Shown: positions 35,376-45,516, counted from the first letter of the stretch. The stretch: 64,000 nucleotides of DNA from Polymorphobacter fuscus (GCF_011927825.1 NZ_JAATJI010000002.1:186001-250000), one strand, 5' to 3'. A program made the numbers and translations. The notes: a model not told the origin generated them from the letters alone.

Positions 35376-35975
35376 ATGACGAAGGTTCTGGTCCTTTATT
35401 ATTCGAGCTATGGTCACATCGAGACGATGGCCAATGCCGTCGCCGAAGGCGCTCGCGCCACCGGCGCCACCGTCGACATCAAGCGCGTCCCCGAGACCGC
35501 GCCCGAAGACGTCGCCCGCGCCGCCTATTTCAAGCTCGACCAGGCAGCGCCGGTTGCCACCGTTGCCGAACTGGAAAATTACGACGCCATCATCATCGGC
35601 GCGCCCACCCGCTTCGGGCGCATGCCGTCGCAGATGGCGGCATTCCTCGACCAGGCCGGCGGCCTGTGGGCGCGCGGCGCGCTCAACGGAAAGGTCGGCG
35701 GGGCTTTCACCTCGTCGGCATCGCAGCATGGCGGCAATGAAGTGACGCTCTTCTCGATCATCACCAACCTGCTGCATTTCGGCATGACCATCATCGGCCT
35801 GCCCTACAGCCATCAGGGCCAGATGGGCGTCGACGAGATCCGCGGCGGGTCGCCCTATGGTGCCACCACGGTCGCCGGCGGCAGCGGCGAACGCCAGCCG
35901 AGCGAAGCCGAGCTCGACGGCGCCCGCCACCAGGGCGAACTGATCGCCAAGGCGGCTGTCAAGCTGGTTGCCTGA
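35376..35975 (+). CDS. wrbA: NAD(P)H:quinone oxidoreductase, type IV
   Basis: 199 residues of the WrbA flavodoxin-like family. Seen: [16 protein letters not shown], the FMN phosphate loop, then [12 protein letters not shown] and [11 protein letters not shown], both in the FMN-ring pocket, and [23 protein letters not shown] near the C-terminus. It reduces quinones by two electrons, protecting from semiquinone radicals; fits the redox neighbourhood. Followed by a histidine kinase gene on the opposite strand. Confidence 0.95.
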   Translation: MTKVLVLYYSSYGHIETMANAVAEGARATGATVDIKRVPETAPEDVARAAYFKLDQAAPVATVAELENYDAIIIGAPTRFGRMPSQMAAFLDQAGGLWARGALNGKVGGAFTSSASQHGGNEVTLFSIITNLLHFGMTIIGLPYSHQGQMGVDEIRGGSPYGATTVAGGSGERQPSEAELDGARHQGELIAKAAVKLVA

Positions 35976-36002
35976 CACGTCCGACGCGGCGGCCCGGCGG
36001 GA

Positions 36003-37079
36003 CTATGCGTCCTTCTGGGCCGCTGTTCGCGCAAAGAAGATGGTGACATGCACGCCCTCGCCGGGCTTCGACACGACATCGAGCACGGCCTTGGCATTTT
36101 CCCGCAGCGACCGGACGATGACCGCGCCCAGCTTGCCGTCGGTCGGCCAGCTGGTGCCGTCCGGCAGCCCGACGCCATCATCGGATACCACGACTCGGCA
36201 GCCGGTCTTGTCGGCGACGCTGGTCAGGCTGATGACGCCGCCCTTGCGCCCGACAAAGGCGTGTTTGAGGGCGTTGGTCATCAGCTCGTTGACCACCAGC
36301 CCCGCTGGCATGGCGACGTTGATCGACACCGGCCAGCTGTCGACCTTCAGTTCCAGCCGCAGTCCCTCGATGGCATGCGCCGCCATGACCGACGATGCGA
36401 CCTGGCTGAGATAGACGCCGAGATCGACGGTTTCCGCCATGCCTTCGCCCGACAGCGCCTTGTACAGCAGCGCCAGGGCGCTGACCCGGCCGGCCAGCCG
36501 CTCGAAGCGGGCGCCGGTCTCGTCGTCGGGGATGCTGCGTGCCTCCATGCGGATCAGCGTGGTGATGATCTGCAGGTTGTTCTTAACCCGGTGCTGCAAT
36601 TCCATCAGCAGCGCCGCCTTTTCGCGCAGTTCCTTGCGCGGGTCGATCGCGCCGCCGATGGTGCGGCGGGCCGCGAGTGCGACCAGGCGGAACAGCGGCG
36701 TGCCGTCCTCATCCTCGATGCTGTTCGACCAGGCATCGACTTCGATCGTGCGCTCCGGATCGGAGATGATGAACGAACCGATATAGTCGTCGCCATCATC
36801 GATCGCCTCGCCGAGGTCGGTCGGCTGGCCGGGGCCGGCGGCGACGCCGGGCAGCAGCGTCCAGTCGCCGCCGATGACATCGGCGGCCGTCAGTCCGGTC
36901 AACGCCTCGAATTCCAGATTGGCGTAAGTGATGGTTTCCGATGGATGGAGTTCGGATACGGCGATCGCGACCGGAACATGGTCCAGAAATTGCTTGAACC
37001 GTTCGTCCTCGAGCGCTTGCACCAGATCGGGTGTGGCGAGGATTTCGGTGATCGGGTCGGACTGGGTTTCTGGTTTCAT
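36003..37079 (-). CDS. PAS-domain sensor histidine kinase, HisKA_2 type
   Basis: 358 residues, cytoplasmic, with no membrane helix. PAS domain at about 25-140 (FLDHVPVAIAVSELHPSETITYAN), then HisKA_2 with the phospho-accepting His163 (ELQHRVKNNLQIIT), then the ATP domain (NELMTNALKHAF, DDGVG). The PAS domain looks like a LOV domain (GLTAADVIGGDW in place of GRNCRFLQ), but the photoactive Cys is replaced by Asp or Trp, so light sensing is unlikely. Family members work with a small response regulator and PhyR/EcfG-like circuits; no regulator gene is adjacent. Single gene. Confidence 0.9.
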   Translation of the reverse strand: MKPETQSDPITEILATPDLVQALEDERFKQFLDHVPVAIAVSELHPSETITYANLEFEALTGLTAADVIGGDWTLLPGVAAGPGQPTDLGEAIDDGDDYIGSFIISDPERTIEVDAWSNSIEDEDGTPLFRLVALAARRTIGGAIDPRKELREKAALLMELQHRVKNNLQIITTLIRMEARSIPDDETGARFERLAGRVSALALLYKALSGEGMAETVDLGVYLSQVASSVMAAHAIEGLRLELKVDSWPVSINVAMPAGLVVNELMTNALKHAFVGRKGGVISLTSVADKTGCRVVVSDDGVGLPDGTSWPTDGKLGAVIVRSLRENAKAVLDVVSKPGEGVHVTIFFARTAAQKDA

Positions 37080-37228
37080 CGGGACGTGCCTTGCTGCTCT
37101 TGTCGCTGGCCAAAGCGCCGCAGGTCGAGGCGCGCGACCATTTCGCCGGCCGAATCGTTCGGGCCGGGCTTGTCGTTATCGCCTAGTGCCGACAAAGGGC
37201 ACTTCGGACAAGCGCGGGAGCGATCGCA

Positions 37229-37633
37229 ATGCATTGGCTGGTAAAGTCGGAGCCGTTCAAATATTCCTGGGACATGCTGGTCCGCGACGGATCGACGACA
37301 TGGGATGGCGTGCGCAACAACCAGGCCGCGATCTACCTGCGCACGATGGCCCTGGGCGAGGAGCTGTTCTTTTACCATAGCAACGAAGGCCTTGCCGTGG
37401 TCGGCGTCGCGCGCGTTTCGGGTGAACATTTCATCGATCCGACCGACCCGAAAGGGCGGTTTCCGGCGGTAACCATCGCTCCCGTGCGCGCCCTGGCACG
37501 CCCGGTGACCCTGGCAGCGATGAAGGCAGAGCCGCGGCTGGCGGAGATGGCGATGTTCCGCCAGTTCCGGCTGTCGGTGGCGCCGGTGACCGATGCCGAA
37601 TGGGAGGTCATCCTGGCGATGGGCGGCGGCTGA
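37229..37633 (+). CDS. EVE-domain protein
   Basis: 134 residues, a single EVE domain of the PUA-like fold that binds modified bases in RNA or DNA. Seen: [20 protein letters not shown], then [30 protein letters not shown] and LVGVA-like [10 protein letters not shown], the standard start and core. Followed by panB after 61 bases on the same strand; a functional link is not established. Confidence 0.92.
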   Translation: MHWLVKSEPFKYSWDMLVRDGSTTWDGVRNNQAAIYLRTMALGEELFFYHSNEGLAVVGVARVSGEHFIDPTDPKGRFPAVTIAPVRALARPVTLAAMKAEPRLAEMAMFRQFRLSVAPVTDAEWEVILAMGGG

Positions 37634-37694
37634 AAGCCCGGCACCGGGCCGCGTGACGCTTGCCCTCTGCGACGCATGGGCGCAGGGGAGCGCC

Positions 37695-38546
37695 ATGTCG
37701 ACAACCTTCACCCTGGACACCGCCACCAGCCGCGCCCATCCGGTGCCCGAACCTGTCCGCCGGCTGACAGTGCCGGCCATCGCCAAACGCAAGGGCGGCG
37801 AACCAATCGTCATGCTGACCGCCTATACCGCGCGCATGGCGCAGTTGCTCGACAAGCATTGCGACATGCTGCTGGTCGGCGATTCGCTGGGGCAGGTGAT
37901 CTATGGCCTCGATACCACCGTCAAGGTGACGCTGGACATGATGATCGCCCATGGTGCCGCGGTCGTGCGCGGCTCGTATCGGGCGGTCGTCGTCGTTGAC
38001 ATGCCGTTCGGCAGCTATGAAGCGTCGCCGCAACACGCCTTCGAAAGTGCGGCGCGGGTGATGAAGGAAACCGGTGCCGCCGCGGTGAAGCTGGAAGGCG
38101 GCGTTGCCATGGCGGAAACGGTGACGTTCCTGGCGCGCCGCGGCATCCCCGTTGTCGGCCATGTCGGGCTGACGCCGCAGGCGGTCAACGCGCTGGGTGG
38201 CTATGGTGCGCGTGGGCGCAGCGAAACCGAGGCCGCCACCATCCTGGCCGATGCGACGGCGATTGCCGATGCCGGCGCCTTCGCACTGGTCGTCGAAGGC
38301 GTCGTCGAAACGCTGGGCCGGCGGATCACCGAAACGGTCCGCTGCCCGACCATCGGCATCGGCGCCTCGCTGGCCTGTGACGGACAGGTGCTGGTCGTCG
38401 ATGACATGCTCGGCATGTTCGAACGCGTGCCGCGCTTCGTCGAGCGCTTCGACGACCTGGCGGTGCGGATCGACGCCGCCGCTGCCTCCTATGCCGCCGC
38501 GGTGCGCGAGCGGCGGTTTCCGACCGAGAAACAACTTTATCTCTGA
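37695..38546 (+). CDS. panB: 3-methyl-2-oxobutanoate hydroxymethyltransferase
   Basis: 283 residues. First step of pantothenate synthesis: 2-oxoisovalerate to ketopantoate, using methylene-tetrahydrofolate. Seen: [27 protein letters not shown] in two parts, [14 protein letters not shown], the metal and substrate motifs, then AAAVKLEGG and [12 protein letters not shown], and GIGAS. Normal length. The ATG follows AGGGGAG. The partner panC is not in this window. Confidence 0.96.
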   Translation: MSTTFTLDTATSRAHPVPEPVRRLTVPAIAKRKGGEPIVMLTAYTARMAQLLDKHCDMLLVGDSLGQVIYGLDTTVKVTLDMMIAHGAAVVRGSYRAVVVVDMPFGSYEASPQHAFESAARVMKETGAAAVKLEGGVAMAETVTFLARRGIPVVGHVGLTPQAVNALGGYGARGRSETEAATILADATAIADAGAFALVVEGVVETLGRRITETVRCPTIGIGASLACDGQVLVVDDMLGMFERVPRFVERFDDLAVRIDAAAASYAAAVRERRFPTEKQLYL

Positions 38547-38630
38547 TCGGTCATCGGGCATTCAGCCCGGCGACTTTAGCGGTTCCGCAACGAGCGGCGC
38601 ACGCAACGCATTATCTGGAGCTTGCCGACC

Positions 38631-39383
38631 TTGGCCGTGACCCCCAGCAATCCCGACGATGCCTTTCTGCGCGAAGTCGACGAAGGCGTGCGCCGTGACC
38701 AGGTGGCGTCGCTTTGGCAGCGCTATGGCATCGTCTCCATCGTCGTCGTCGTCGTGCTGCTGGCAGCGCTTGCCGGCTGGCTGTGGTGGCGTGACCAGTC
38801 TGCGGGCAAGGCCGGGGTGGCCGGGGAAGAATTTGCACGTGCCGTCGAGCAGCTCGATGTCGGCGAAGGCGCCCGCGCGCGGCCGGTGCTCGATCGGCTG
38901 GCAACCGATGGTCCTGCCGGCTATGCGCCGCTGGCGCGCATGGTCCAGGCCTCGGATGCCGTCGCCAGCGGCGATACCGCGCGTGCCGTGAAGCTGCTCG
39001 ATGCCGTGGCCGCCGACAGCAAGGTCGGCCAGCCGCTGCGCGATGCGGCGCTGATCAAGTCCGTCCGGCTGGGTTTCGACGGCTTGCCGCCGGCAACGGT
39101 CGTCGATCGGTTGAAGGGTCTTGCCGTTCCCGGCAACCCGTGGTTCGGCATCGCTGCCGAAATGACGGCGATCGCACAGCTGAAGGCGGGCAAGCCCGAC
39201 GCCGCCAAGCCGCTGTTGACGGCGATCGTCCTCGACGAGAGCAATTCGCCGAGCATGCGGGGCCGCGCCGCCCAGTTGGCTTTGTCGCTGGGTGTCGACC
39301 AGCGCACGCTCAAGCTCGATGCGGCCGCGCCGTCCGCTGCGTCGGCATCAACCCCTGCGGCATCCCCGCAACCTGCACCATAA
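38631..39383 (+). CDS. YfgM-like membrane-anchored TPR protein
   Basis: 250 residues. N-terminal soluble part, one membrane helix (IVSIVVVVVLLAALAGWLWW) near residue 35-52 and a periplasmic TPR-like helical domain. The arrangement and its place before bamB and der match the YfgM family, a periplasmic chaperone associated with the SecYEG translocon. Start TTG 38631 is chosen because GGAG at 38617-38620 is ten bases away; TTG 38622 and GTG 38637 are alternatives. It ends 10 bases before the bamB start. Confidence 0.88.
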   Translation: MAVTPSNPDDAFLREVDEGVRRDQVASLWQRYGIVSIVVVVVLLAALAGWLWWRDQSAGKAGVAGEEFARAVEQLDVGEGARARPVLDRLATDGPAGYAPLARMVQASDAVASGDTARAVKLLDAVAADSKVGQPLRDAALIKSVRLGFDGLPPATVVDRLKGLAVPGNPWFGIAAEMTAIAQLKAGKPDAAKPLLTAIVLDESNSPSMRGRAAQLALSLGVDQRTLKLDAAAPSAASASTPAASPQPAP

Positions 39384-39393
39384 GGGCCGTTGC

Positions 39394-40722
39394 TTGAAAC
39401 ACCCCACACCCGCTTTCGCACTCATGCTCGCGCTGGCGCTCGGCGTGTCGGGCTGCGGTGTCTTCAAGAAGACCCAGCCCAAGTCGCAGACGGTCGGCGA
39501 ACGTATCCCGGTGCTCAATTTCGAAACCCGGGCCCAGGCGGAAGCCGAACTCGCCGACCTCGTCGTCGTGTTGCCGACGCAGGAAGCCAATGCCGAATGG
39601 AGCCAGCCCGGCGGGTCGGCATCGAAGGCCAACGGACATCCGGCATTGCCGGAACGGATCAACACCGCCTGGACCGTCTCGATCGGCCAGGGCAGCACCG
39701 GCACGCGCCGGCTCAACGCCGGGCCAGTGGTGTCGGGCGGCCGTATCTTCACGATGGACACCGGCGGTGATGTCCGTGCCTTCGATGCGCGCACCGGGGC
39801 GCTGGCCTGGCAGGCGCGGATCACGCTGCCCGGCCGCAACAGCAATTCGGCCTTCGGTGGCGGCGTTTCGGTGGCCGATGGCCGGGTGTTCGCCACCACC
39901 GGCTATGGCATCATCGCGGCCTATGACACCGCCACCGGCAAGGAGCTTTGGCAGCAGAAGCTGGCCGAGCCGCTGCGCGGCGCACCATCGGTCTATGCCA
40001 ACCGCGTCTATGCGCTGACCATCGACAACCAGCTATTCTCGCTTCAGGCGGACACCGGCGAAACCGCCTGGACCGTGTCCGGCACGGTGGAGGTCGCAGG
40101 GCTGCTCGGCGCGGCTGCGCCCGCCGTGGCGCAGGACACCGTCGTCGTCGGCTTTTCCAGCGGCGAGCTCAATGCGCTGCGCGCCGAAAACGGCCGCACC
40201 GTCTGGGCGGATGCGCTGGCTCGCACCGGGCGTTCGACGGCGATGGCGGCACTGTCGGACATCGACGCTTCGCCGGTCATCGACCGCGGCCGCGTCTATG
40301 CCATCGGCCATGGCGGCCGCATGGCGGCGCTGGAACTCGCCACCGGGCAGCGGGTGTGGGAACGCAATTTTGCCGGCACCTCCACGCCCTGGGTGGCCGG
40401 CGAGTTCGTCTATATCGTCACGCTGGAGGGGGAGGTCATCTGCATGACCCGCCGCGACGGTAAGGTGCGCTGGGTCCGCTCGCTCGACCGCTACAAGAAG
40501 CCCAAGAAGAAGACCGATCCGATCCAATGGTCGGGGCCGGTCCTTGCCGGCGACCGGCTGTTCGTTGTCGGTTCCAACCAGCAGATGGTCACGATTTCGC
40601 CGTACACGGGCGAGGTGACATCGACGACCAAACTCAAATCGGCCGCTTATCTGCCGCCGATCGTCGCCGACAACAGCCTCTATCTGCTCACCGACGACGG
40701 CAAGCTGACGGCCTGGCGCTGA
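39394..40722 (+). CDS. bamB: Outer membrane protein assembly factor, PQQ-like lipoprotein
   Basis: 442 residues. Lipoprotein signal with lipobox GVSGC (Cys22), then a beta-propeller with PQQ-like repeats: VSGGRIFTMDTGGDVRAFDARTG, GRVFATTGYGIIAAYDTATGKELW, and so on in eight blades. It is a scaffold of the Bam complex that inserts outer-membrane proteins. TTG 39394 follows AAGGG at seven bases and puts the signal at the start. It sits in the standard order TPR protein, bamB, der. Confidence 0.93.
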   Translation: MKHPTPAFALMLALALGVSGCGVFKKTQPKSQTVGERIPVLNFETRAQAEAELADLVVVLPTQEANAEWSQPGGSASKANGHPALPERINTAWTVSIGQGSTGTRRLNAGPVVSGGRIFTMDTGGDVRAFDARTGALAWQARITLPGRNSNSAFGGGVSVADGRVFATTGYGIIAAYDTATGKELWQQKLAEPLRGAPSVYANRVYALTIDNQLFSLQADTGETAWTVSGTVEVAGLLGAAAPAVAQDTVVVGFSSGELNALRAENGRTVWADALARTGRSTAMAALSDIDASPVIDRGRVYAIGHGGRMAALELATGQRVWERNFAGTSTPWVAGEFVYIVTLEGEVICMTRRDGKVRWVRSLDRYKKPKKKTDPIQWSGPVLAGDRLFVVGSNQQMVTISPYTGEVTSTTKLKSAAYLPPIVADNSLYLLTDDGKLTAWR

Positions 40723-40776
40723 GGGCCGCGCACGCCGTCATGGCGGACGCCGCCCGGTCCTGCTAAGGCCCGCCGC

Positions 40777-42168
40777 ATGTCCAGCACCCACAGCCTGCCG
40801 CGGGTGGCCATCGTCGGTCGCCCCAATGTCGGCAAATCCACCCTGTTCAACCGTCTCGTCGGGCGCAAGCTCGCGCTTGTCGACGACACCCCCGGCGTCA
40901 CCCGCGACCGCCGGGAGGGCGAGGCCAGGCTTTTCGACCTGCGCTTCACTATCGTCGATACGGCAGGGTTCGAGGATGCCGACGCCGCCAGCCTGGCCGG
41001 GCGCATGCGGCAGCAGACCGATCTTGCCGTCGGCGACGCCTGTGTGGCGTTGCTGGTCTTCGATGCCCGCGCCGGAATCACCCCGCTCGACAAGCATTTT
41101 GCCGATTGGCTGCGCCGCCGCGGCACGCCGCTGATCCTCGTCGCCAACAAGGCGGAAGGCCGGGCAGGGGAGCTGGGAGTCGCCGAAAGCTACCGCCTCG
41201 GCCTTGGTGACCCCATTCAGATTTCCGCCGAACATGGCGAGGGCATGGCCGATTTGTTCGAAGCCCTTGCCCCGCACATCGACGCACCGGTGGTCGAGTC
41301 CGATGACGACGTGCCGCCCGAGATGCCGGAAATACCCGATATTCCCGAAGGTCCGCTGAAGATGGCTATCGTCGGCCGTCCCAACGCCGGCAAATCGACG
41401 CTGATCAACACCTTGATCGGCGAAGCGCGGCTGGTTGTTGGCCCCGAAGCCGGCATCACCCGCGATTCCATTGCCATTCCCTGGGAGTATCACGGCCTTT
41501 CGGTCCGGCTCGTCGACACCGCGGGGTTGCGCAAGCGCGCCAAGGTCAGCGACAAGCTGGAAAAGATGTCCGCCGCCGATACCAAGCTGGCGGTCGATTT
41601 CGCCGAAGTCGTCGTGCTGCTGCTCGACGCGACGCTGGGGCTGGAGGCGCAGGACCTGCGGATCGCCGACATGGTGCTGTCCGAAGGCCGGGCGCTGGTC
41701 ATCGCGCTGAACAAATGGGACGTGGCGCAGGACCAGTCGTCGCTGTTCCAGGGGGTGCGCAAGGCGCTCGACGATGGCCTGTCGCAGATCCGCGGCGTGC
41801 CGCTGGTGGCGCTGTCGGGACAGACCGGCAAGGGCCTCGACATCCTGATGAAGGCGGTCACCGAAACCCGCACCAAATGGTCTCGGCGGGTCTCGACCTC
41901 GCAACTCAACCGCTGGTTCGAAAGCGCGCTCGACCGCAACCCGCCGCCCGCCGCCGGCGGCACGCGCATCAAGCTCCGCTATGTTACCCAGGTGGCGGCG
42001 CGGCCGCCGAGCTTCATCATCTTCGGCAACCGCACCGACGATTTGCCCGCCAGCTATGGCCGCTATCTCGTCAACAGCCTGCGCGACGATCTCGATTTCG
42101 AAGGCGTGCCGATCCGGCTGAGTTTCCGGGGCGGCAAGAATCCGTTCGAAGGCCGGCCCCGGAAATAA
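40777..42168 (+). CDS. der: Ribosome biogenesis GTPase
   Basis: 463 residues with two GTPase domains in tandem. G1 motifs: GRPNVGKST (13-21) and GRPNAGKST (about 199-207). Each is followed by DDTPGVTRD or GITRDS and by NKAE/NKWD for guanine binding. A KH-like domain closes the C-terminus (RPPSFIIFGN). Der is needed for 50S ribosome assembly. Starts 54 bases after bamB. Confidence 0.97.
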   Translation: MSSTHSLPRVAIVGRPNVGKSTLFNRLVGRKLALVDDTPGVTRDRREGEARLFDLRFTIVDTAGFEDADAASLAGRMRQQTDLAVGDACVALLVFDARAGITPLDKHFADWLRRRGTPLILVANKAEGRAGELGVAESYRLGLGDPIQISAEHGEGMADLFEALAPHIDAPVVESDDDVPPEMPEIPDIPEGPLKMAIVGRPNAGKSTLINTLIGEARLVVGPEAGITRDSIAIPWEYHGLSVRLVDTAGLRKRAKVSDKLEKMSAADTKLAVDFAEVVVLLLDATLGLEAQDLRIADMVLSEGRALVIALNKWDVAQDQSSLFQGVRKALDDGLSQIRGVPLVALSGQTGKGLDILMKAVTETRTKWSRRVSTSQLNRWFESALDRNPPPAAGGTRIKLRYVTQVAARPPSFIIFGNRTDDLPASYGRYLVNSLRDDLDFEGVPIRLSFRGGKNPFEGRPRK

Positions 42169-42173
42169 TCGCT

Positions 42174-42812
42174 GTGCTGACGCTCTACAGCTATTGGCGG
42201 TCGTCGGCGGCCTGGCGCGTGCGGCTGGCGCTGGCATGGAAGGGGCTGCCCGCCACCACCATCCCCATCGACCTGCGCGCCGGCGAGCAGTCGGCGCCCG
42301 ATTATCTGGCGCGCAATCCACAGGGGTTGCTGCCCCTGCTGGTTGATGGCGACACCGCGCTCGGCCAGAGCCTGGCGATCATCGAATATCTCGACGAGGT
42401 CCACCCCGCACCGCCGTTGCTGCCCGCCGACGCCCTGGGCCGGGCGCGCGTGCGTGCTGCCGCGCTGATCGTCGCTGCCGATATCCACCCGGTCAACAAT
42501 CTGCGCATCCAGACCTATCTGAAGGCGCTGGGTCACGACAGCCGCGCCGTCGATGGCTGGGCGCGCCACTGGATCGCCGACGGCTTCGACGCGCTCGATG
42601 CCTTTGCGGTGGCCCATGGCGGGCGGTTCCTCCATGGCGATGCGCTGTCGATCGCCGATCTTTGCCTGGTACCGCAGCTGTACAATGCCCGCCGCGTCGC
42701 GACCGATCTGAGGCGTTGGCCGCGCCTCCTCGCCATCGAAGCGGCAGTCAACAGCCTCGATTTTGCCGCGCCCGCCCATCCCGACAACCAGCCCGACGCG
42801 AGCCCTGCCTGA
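42174..42812 (+). CDS. maiA: Maleylacetoacetate isomerase
   Basis: 212 residues of the zeta-class glutathione transferase fold. Seen: LYSYWRSSAAWRVRLAL with the Ser-Ser that activates glutathione, NPQGLLPLL, SLAIIEYLDE and the zeta-class core IADLCLVPQLYNARR. It isomerises maleylacetoacetate to fumarylacetoacetate in tyrosine breakdown. GTG 42174 starts five bases after the der stop; the stop overlaps the next ATG (TGATG). No other tyrosine genes are adjacent. Confidence 0.9.
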   Translation: MLTLYSYWRSSAAWRVRLALAWKGLPATTIPIDLRAGEQSAPDYLARNPQGLLPLLVDGDTALGQSLAIIEYLDEVHPAPPLLPADALGRARVRAAALIVAADIHPVNNLRIQTYLKALGHDSRAVDGWARHWIADGFDALDAFAVAHGGRFLHGDALSIADLCLVPQLYNARRVATDLRRWPRLLAIEAAVNSLDFAAPAHPDNQPDASPA

Positions 42813-43819
42813 TGTTCTTCCTGTCCGACAATGCCGCCTCGCCCTGCCCCGAAGTGCTCGATGCCGTGGTCGCAGCGGCGCCGGCGGCTGCCGCCGGCTA
42901 TGATGGCGATGCCGTCTCGGCACAACTCGACGCCGAATTCGGCGCACTGTTCGGGCGCGCCTGCACCGTGTTGCCCGTCGGCACCGGTACCGCCGCCAAT
43001 GCGCTGGCGCTGGCGGCCATGGTGCCGCCGTTCGGCGCGGTCGTCTGCCACAGCGAGGCGCACATCCATGTCGATGAATGCGGTGCACCGGAATTCTTCA
43101 CTGGCGGCGCCAAGCTGCTGCTCGTGCCCGGCGGCGATGGCCGGCTGACCGCTTCGGGGATCGACACGGCGCTTGCCGGCCACCGCGGCGATGTCCACCA
43201 GGTCCAGGCCCGCGCGTTGTCGCTGACCCAGGCGACCGAAGCCGGCACCGTTTATGCCCCCGACGCGCTGGCGGCCCTTGGCGATCATGCCCGGGCGAAG
43301 GGCTGGCGCGTCCACCTCGACGGCGCGCGTTTCGCCAATGCCGTCGCGCATCTCGGTTGCGCTCCCGGTGACATCAGCTGGCGCGCGGGAGTCGATATCC
43401 TGTCGTTCGGGATGATCAAGAACGGCGGCATGACGGCCGAAGCGCTGGTCGTGTTCGCCCCCGAACTGGTGGCCGAGCTGCGTTTCCGCCGCAAGCGCGC
43501 CGGCCAGATGCCGTCCAAGGGCCGCTTCCAGGCGGCGCAGCTGCTGGCGATGGTCCGCGATGATGTCTGGCTGCGCAACGCCCGCGCCGCCAACGCCGGC
43601 GCGGCGCAACTGGCCGCCGCTGCTGCCGGGCGACTGCTCTATCCGGTGGAAGCCAACGAGGTCTTCGTCCAGCTTCGCCCCGGCGAGCCCGAGCGGCTGC
43701 GTGCGCAGGGCTTTTCCTTCTATGACTGGGGCGCGGCGGGGTCGAACGAGGCGCGTTTCGTCGTCGCCTGGGACACGCCGCCGGGCGATGTCGCGGCGTT
43801 GGCGGCGGCGCTCGGGTAG
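42812..43819 (+). CDS. Low-specificity L-threonine aldolase
   Basis: 335 residues of the beta-eliminating lyase fold, PLP-dependent. Seen: SDNAASPCPEVLDAV at the N-terminus, AHIHVDECGAPEFFTGG, VHLDGARFANA for PLP ring binding and SFGMIKNGGM with Lys203 as the PLP-binding residue. Splits threonine or allo-threonine to glycine and acetaldehyde. ATG 42812 overlaps the maiA stop by one base. Confidence 0.93.
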   Translation: MFFLSDNAASPCPEVLDAVVAAAPAAAAGYDGDAVSAQLDAEFGALFGRACTVLPVGTGTAANALALAAMVPPFGAVVCHSEAHIHVDECGAPEFFTGGAKLLLVPGGDGRLTASGIDTALAGHRGDVHQVQARALSLTQATEAGTVYAPDALAALGDHARAKGWRVHLDGARFANAVAHLGCAPGDISWRAGVDILSFGMIKNGGMTAEALVVFAPELVAELRFRRKRAGQMPSKGRFQAAQLLAMVRDDVWLRNARAANAGAAQLAAAAAGRLLYPVEANEVFVQLRPGEPERLRAQGFSFYDWGAAGSNEARFVVAWDTPPGDVAALAAALG

Positions 43820-43859
43820 CGCTCTATCGCCGGCCGCCGCGACGTTCTAAGCCGCCGTC

Positions 43860-44768
43860 ATGCACGCGCCCGCCGCCTCGCCACGAAGTCCGCTGCGCGT
43901 CGCCATCAGCTTCATCACCGTCACGCTGATCTGGGGCAGCACCTGGCTGGTCATCAAGACGCAACTGGGCGTCGTCCCCGTGTCGTGGTCGATCACCTGG
44001 CGGTTCCTTCTGGCCGGCACCATCATGGCCGGCGTGGCGCTGGTGTCGGGCAAGCGACTGTGGCTCTCGCCGCGCGGCCATGCCTTTGCGCTCGCTGTCG
44101 GGCTGATGCAGTTCTGCCTTAACTTCAACTTCGTCTATCGCGCCGAGGTGCATCTGGCGTCGGGGCTGGTGGCGTTGACCTTTGCGCTGCTCGTCATCCC
44201 CAATGCGGTGCTGTCGGCGTTGTTCCTCGGCACCCGCATCACGCCGGGCTTTGCGATTGGGAGCGGCATCGGCATCGCCGGGCTGGCGCTGGTCTTCGCG
44301 CGTGACCTGTTTGCCCCGGGCGCCGATGGCGGCGAGATCGGACTGGGCATGGCACTGGCGATCGCCGGCGTTCTCGCCGCCGGGGTGGCCAATGTCATGC
44401 AGGCCAGTGCCACCGGCCGCGCCCAGCCGCTGGAAGCGGGGCTGGCCTGGGCGATGTTCTATGGCACCGCGATCAACGCCGGTGTCGCCTGGGCGACAGC
44501 GGGACCGCCGGTGTTCGATGCGTCGCCAACCTATATCGCCGGTCTGGCCTATCTCGGCATCGTCGCCTCGGCGGTGGCCTTCAGCGTTTATTATGCGCTG
44601 ATCCGGGAGATCGGTGCCGGCAAGGCGGCCTATTCCAGCGTCATCGTGCCGCTGGTGGCAATGTCGTTGTCGACGGCCTTCGAAGGCTATCGCTGGTCGG
44701 CGCTGGCCGTGGCCGGGGCGGGGCTGGCGCTGGTCGGCCTCGTCATCGCCTTGCGCAGCCGGGGTTGA
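43860..44768 (+). CDS. EamA-family (DMT) transporter
   Basis: 302 residues with ten helices in two EamA halves: ISFITVTLIWGSTWLVIK at the start with the family Trp/Gly-Ser pair, and LGIVASAVAFSVYYALIREIG in the second half. Substrate is unknown; relatives export amino acids or metabolites. Starts 40 bases after the aldolase gene. Confidence 0.9.
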   Translation: MHAPAASPRSPLRVAISFITVTLIWGSTWLVIKTQLGVVPVSWSITWRFLLAGTIMAGVALVSGKRLWLSPRGHAFALAVGLMQFCLNFNFVYRAEVHLASGLVALTFALLVIPNAVLSALFLGTRITPGFAIGSGIGIAGLALVFARDLFAPGADGGEIGLGMALAIAGVLAAGVANVMQASATGRAQPLEAGLAWAMFYGTAINAGVAWATAGPPVFDASPTYIAGLAYLGIVASAVAFSVYYALIREIGAGKAAYSSVIVPLVAMSLSTAFEGYRWSALAVAGAGLALVGLVIALRSRG

Positions 44769-44820
44769 AGCGCTTGGCCGGGCCCGCCGCTGCCGCTATC
44801 GTCCAGCCTGGAGGAAGACA

Positions 44821-45516
44821 ATGACCCGGCGATGCGAAGATTGTGGGGTTCGGGACCGCGCCCTGTGCGGCAGTCTCGACGACGCCGAACTGGCGGCGCT
44901 GGCCCAGCTGGGCGTGCAGCGCACGCTGGCGCGCGGCGACACGCTGATGCGCGCCGGCGATCCGCCGCTGGTCTGCGCCAATCTGCAGCGCGGCGTGATG
45001 AAAATCAGCACGACGACGGCGGCGGGCGACGAGACGATCACCGGACTGTTGTATCCGGGGGATTTCGTCGGCCGGCCTTTTGCCGGCGCCATCGACCAGG
45101 ATGTCGTGGCGGTCACCGAGGTCGAGCTCTGCGTCTTTCCGCGCGCCGCCTTCGAACGCGCGCTGACCAACCATGGCCGGATGGAACGGCTGCTGCTGCA
45201 GCGGACCCTGGCCGCGCTCGATCATGCCCGGCTGACCATGGTGCGCATGGCGCACGCCAGCGCAACGGCGCGGGTCGCGGGCTTCGTCGACGATATCGGC
45301 CGTCGCCAGGCCCCCGGATGTCGCCCCGGCGCAGCCCCGGCGTTCGACCTGCCGCTGAGCAGGGGCGAAATCGCCGAACTGCTGGGCCTGACGATCGAGA
45401 CCGTCAGTCGGCAGATGAAGCACCTCGAAACCGCCGGCATGATCGAGCGGGTCGGGCGCCGCGGCGTCGTCGTCCGCAATGCGCCGGCCCTTGCTGCCGT
45501 GGCGACGACGGCGTAG
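44821..45516 (+). CDS. FNR-type oxygen-sensing transcription regulator
   Basis: 231 residues of the Crp/Fnr family. N-terminal Cys cluster C5-x2-C8-x7-C16 and a fourth Cys at 104 (VELCVFPR) are the set that holds the oxygen-sensing [4Fe-4S] cluster. A cyclic-nucleotide-like barrel follows, then the HTH with SRGEIAELLGLTIETVSRQMK; the E..SR recognition residues match those that read TTGAT-N4-ATCAA. ATG 44821 follows AGGAAG. A likely target site is at 46401-46414, two genes downstream. Confidence 0.92.
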   Translation: MTRRCEDCGVRDRALCGSLDDAELAALAQLGVQRTLARGDTLMRAGDPPLVCANLQRGVMKISTTTAAGDETITGLLYPGDFVGRPFAGAIDQDVVAVTEVELCVFPRAAFERALTNHGRMERLLLQRTLAALDHARLTMVRMAHASATARVAGFVDDIGRRQAPGCRPGAAPAFDLPLSRGEIAELLGLTIETVSRQMKHLETAGMIERVGRRGVVVRNAPALAAVATTA

